Source of the DNA: Planctomycetaceae bacterium
GTDB lineage: Bacteria; Planctomycetota; Planctomycetia; Pirellulales; JAEUIK01
NCBI GenBank assembly: GCA_016793185.1
Contig: JAEUIK010000468.1
Coordinates: 1 to 5,207, forward strand
DNA length: 5,207 nt
Direction of reading: 5' to 3'
The translations under genes were made by a program, and so were the position numbers. Position 1 is the first letter of the stretch. Every line of letters begins with the position of its first letter. Below the pieces are notes generated by a model. It saw nothing but the letters and a program-made list of their open reading frames with translations, ran no database searches and was not told where the DNA came from. Below, one piece after another: positions 5,100-5,207 of this stretch.

Positions 5100-5207
5100 T
5101 CAGGGGCCGACGAGGTGCCAGTACCAGCTGAGATAAGCCACCGGGGCGGCGAAGATCACGGAATCGAGCAAATCCAGCACCCCCCCGAAGCCCGGCATCC
5201 AGGTGCT
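5100..5207 (-). CDS. cdsA: Phosphatidate cytidylyltransferase CdsA, C-terminal fragment
   Basis: CdsA is an inner-membrane enzyme that converts phosphatidic acid and CTP to CDP-diacylglycerol for phospholipid synthesis. Only the last 35 codons and the TGA (5100-5102) are in the window; the rest lies beyond the right edge. The frame reads STWMPGFGGVLDLLDS followed by a hydrophobic helix (VIFAAPVAYLSWYW) and ends HLVGP. This matches the family's C-terminal signature, in which the consensus is PGHGGxxDRxDS before the last membrane helix. Here His is replaced by Phe and Arg by Leu, while the Asp residues and the Gly-Gly are kept. As I recall, this PGFGGVLDxxDS form is usual in planctomycetes. The same-strand gene is 253 nt upstream of phoH and probably belongs to a separate or loosely linked transcription unit. 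The call rests on a short but distinctive fragment. Confidence 0.85.
   Translation of the reverse strand, partial: STWMPGFGGVLDLLDSVIFAAPVAYLSWYWHLVGP

Noticed and set aside
5180..5186. Run of seven C in cdsA as a possible frameshift site
   Set aside because: The frame through the run gives the expected GFGGVLD signature and a proper helix and stop, so no shift is needed.

Overview
The window looks like a piece of a high-GC bacterial chromosome, most likely from a planctomycete (Pirellulales-like). That placement is an inference. It rests on the gene order phoH - HD-hydrolase - ybeY - corC, on the CdsA C-terminus carrying PGFGGVLD in place of the usual PGHGG..DR, on the general lack of Shine-Dalgarno sequences, and on the uncharacterised protein family at the left edge.

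Layout. At the left edge a plus-strand gene runs in from outside the window and ends at 329. It belongs to a small uncharacterised family and has visibly lower GC than the rest. It converges on a minus-strand block that fills the remainder. Read in transcription order (right to left), this block is: the last 35 codons of cdsA (phosphatidate cytidylyltransferase); a 253-nt intergenic region with candidate promoters; phoH (P-loop ATPase/RNA-associated protein); a 7TM-HD phosphohydrolase of the PgpH/YqfF type; ybeY (rRNA endoribonuclease/maturation factor); and corC/ybeX (CNNM/CBS-domain transporter-like protein). From phoH onwards the genes are tightly spaced: 13 nt, then 41 nt, then an ATGA stop/start overlap, so they probably form one operon.

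How they fit together. PhoH, YbeY and YbeX/CorC form the conserved ribosome/RNA quality-control cluster known from proteobacteria (ybeZ-ybeY-ybeX). The HD gene next to phoH and ybeY is the arrangement known from Firmicutes (yqfF/pgpH-phoH-ybeY), where the HD protein degrades c-di-AMP. This window combines both layouts. It links RNA maturation, nucleotide second-messenger turnover and membrane ion homeostasis in one transcription unit.

The points most worth a second look are: (1) an in-frame amber codon at codon 30 of corC, which separates a well-formed first membrane helix from the rest of the protein; (2) a PgpH-like protein whose extracytoplasmic domain is reduced to about 75 residues; and (3) a YbeY whose third zinc-ligand position is Asp instead of His. 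I found no CRISPR array, tRNA, rRNA or insertion sequence, and no clear new multi-gene system.
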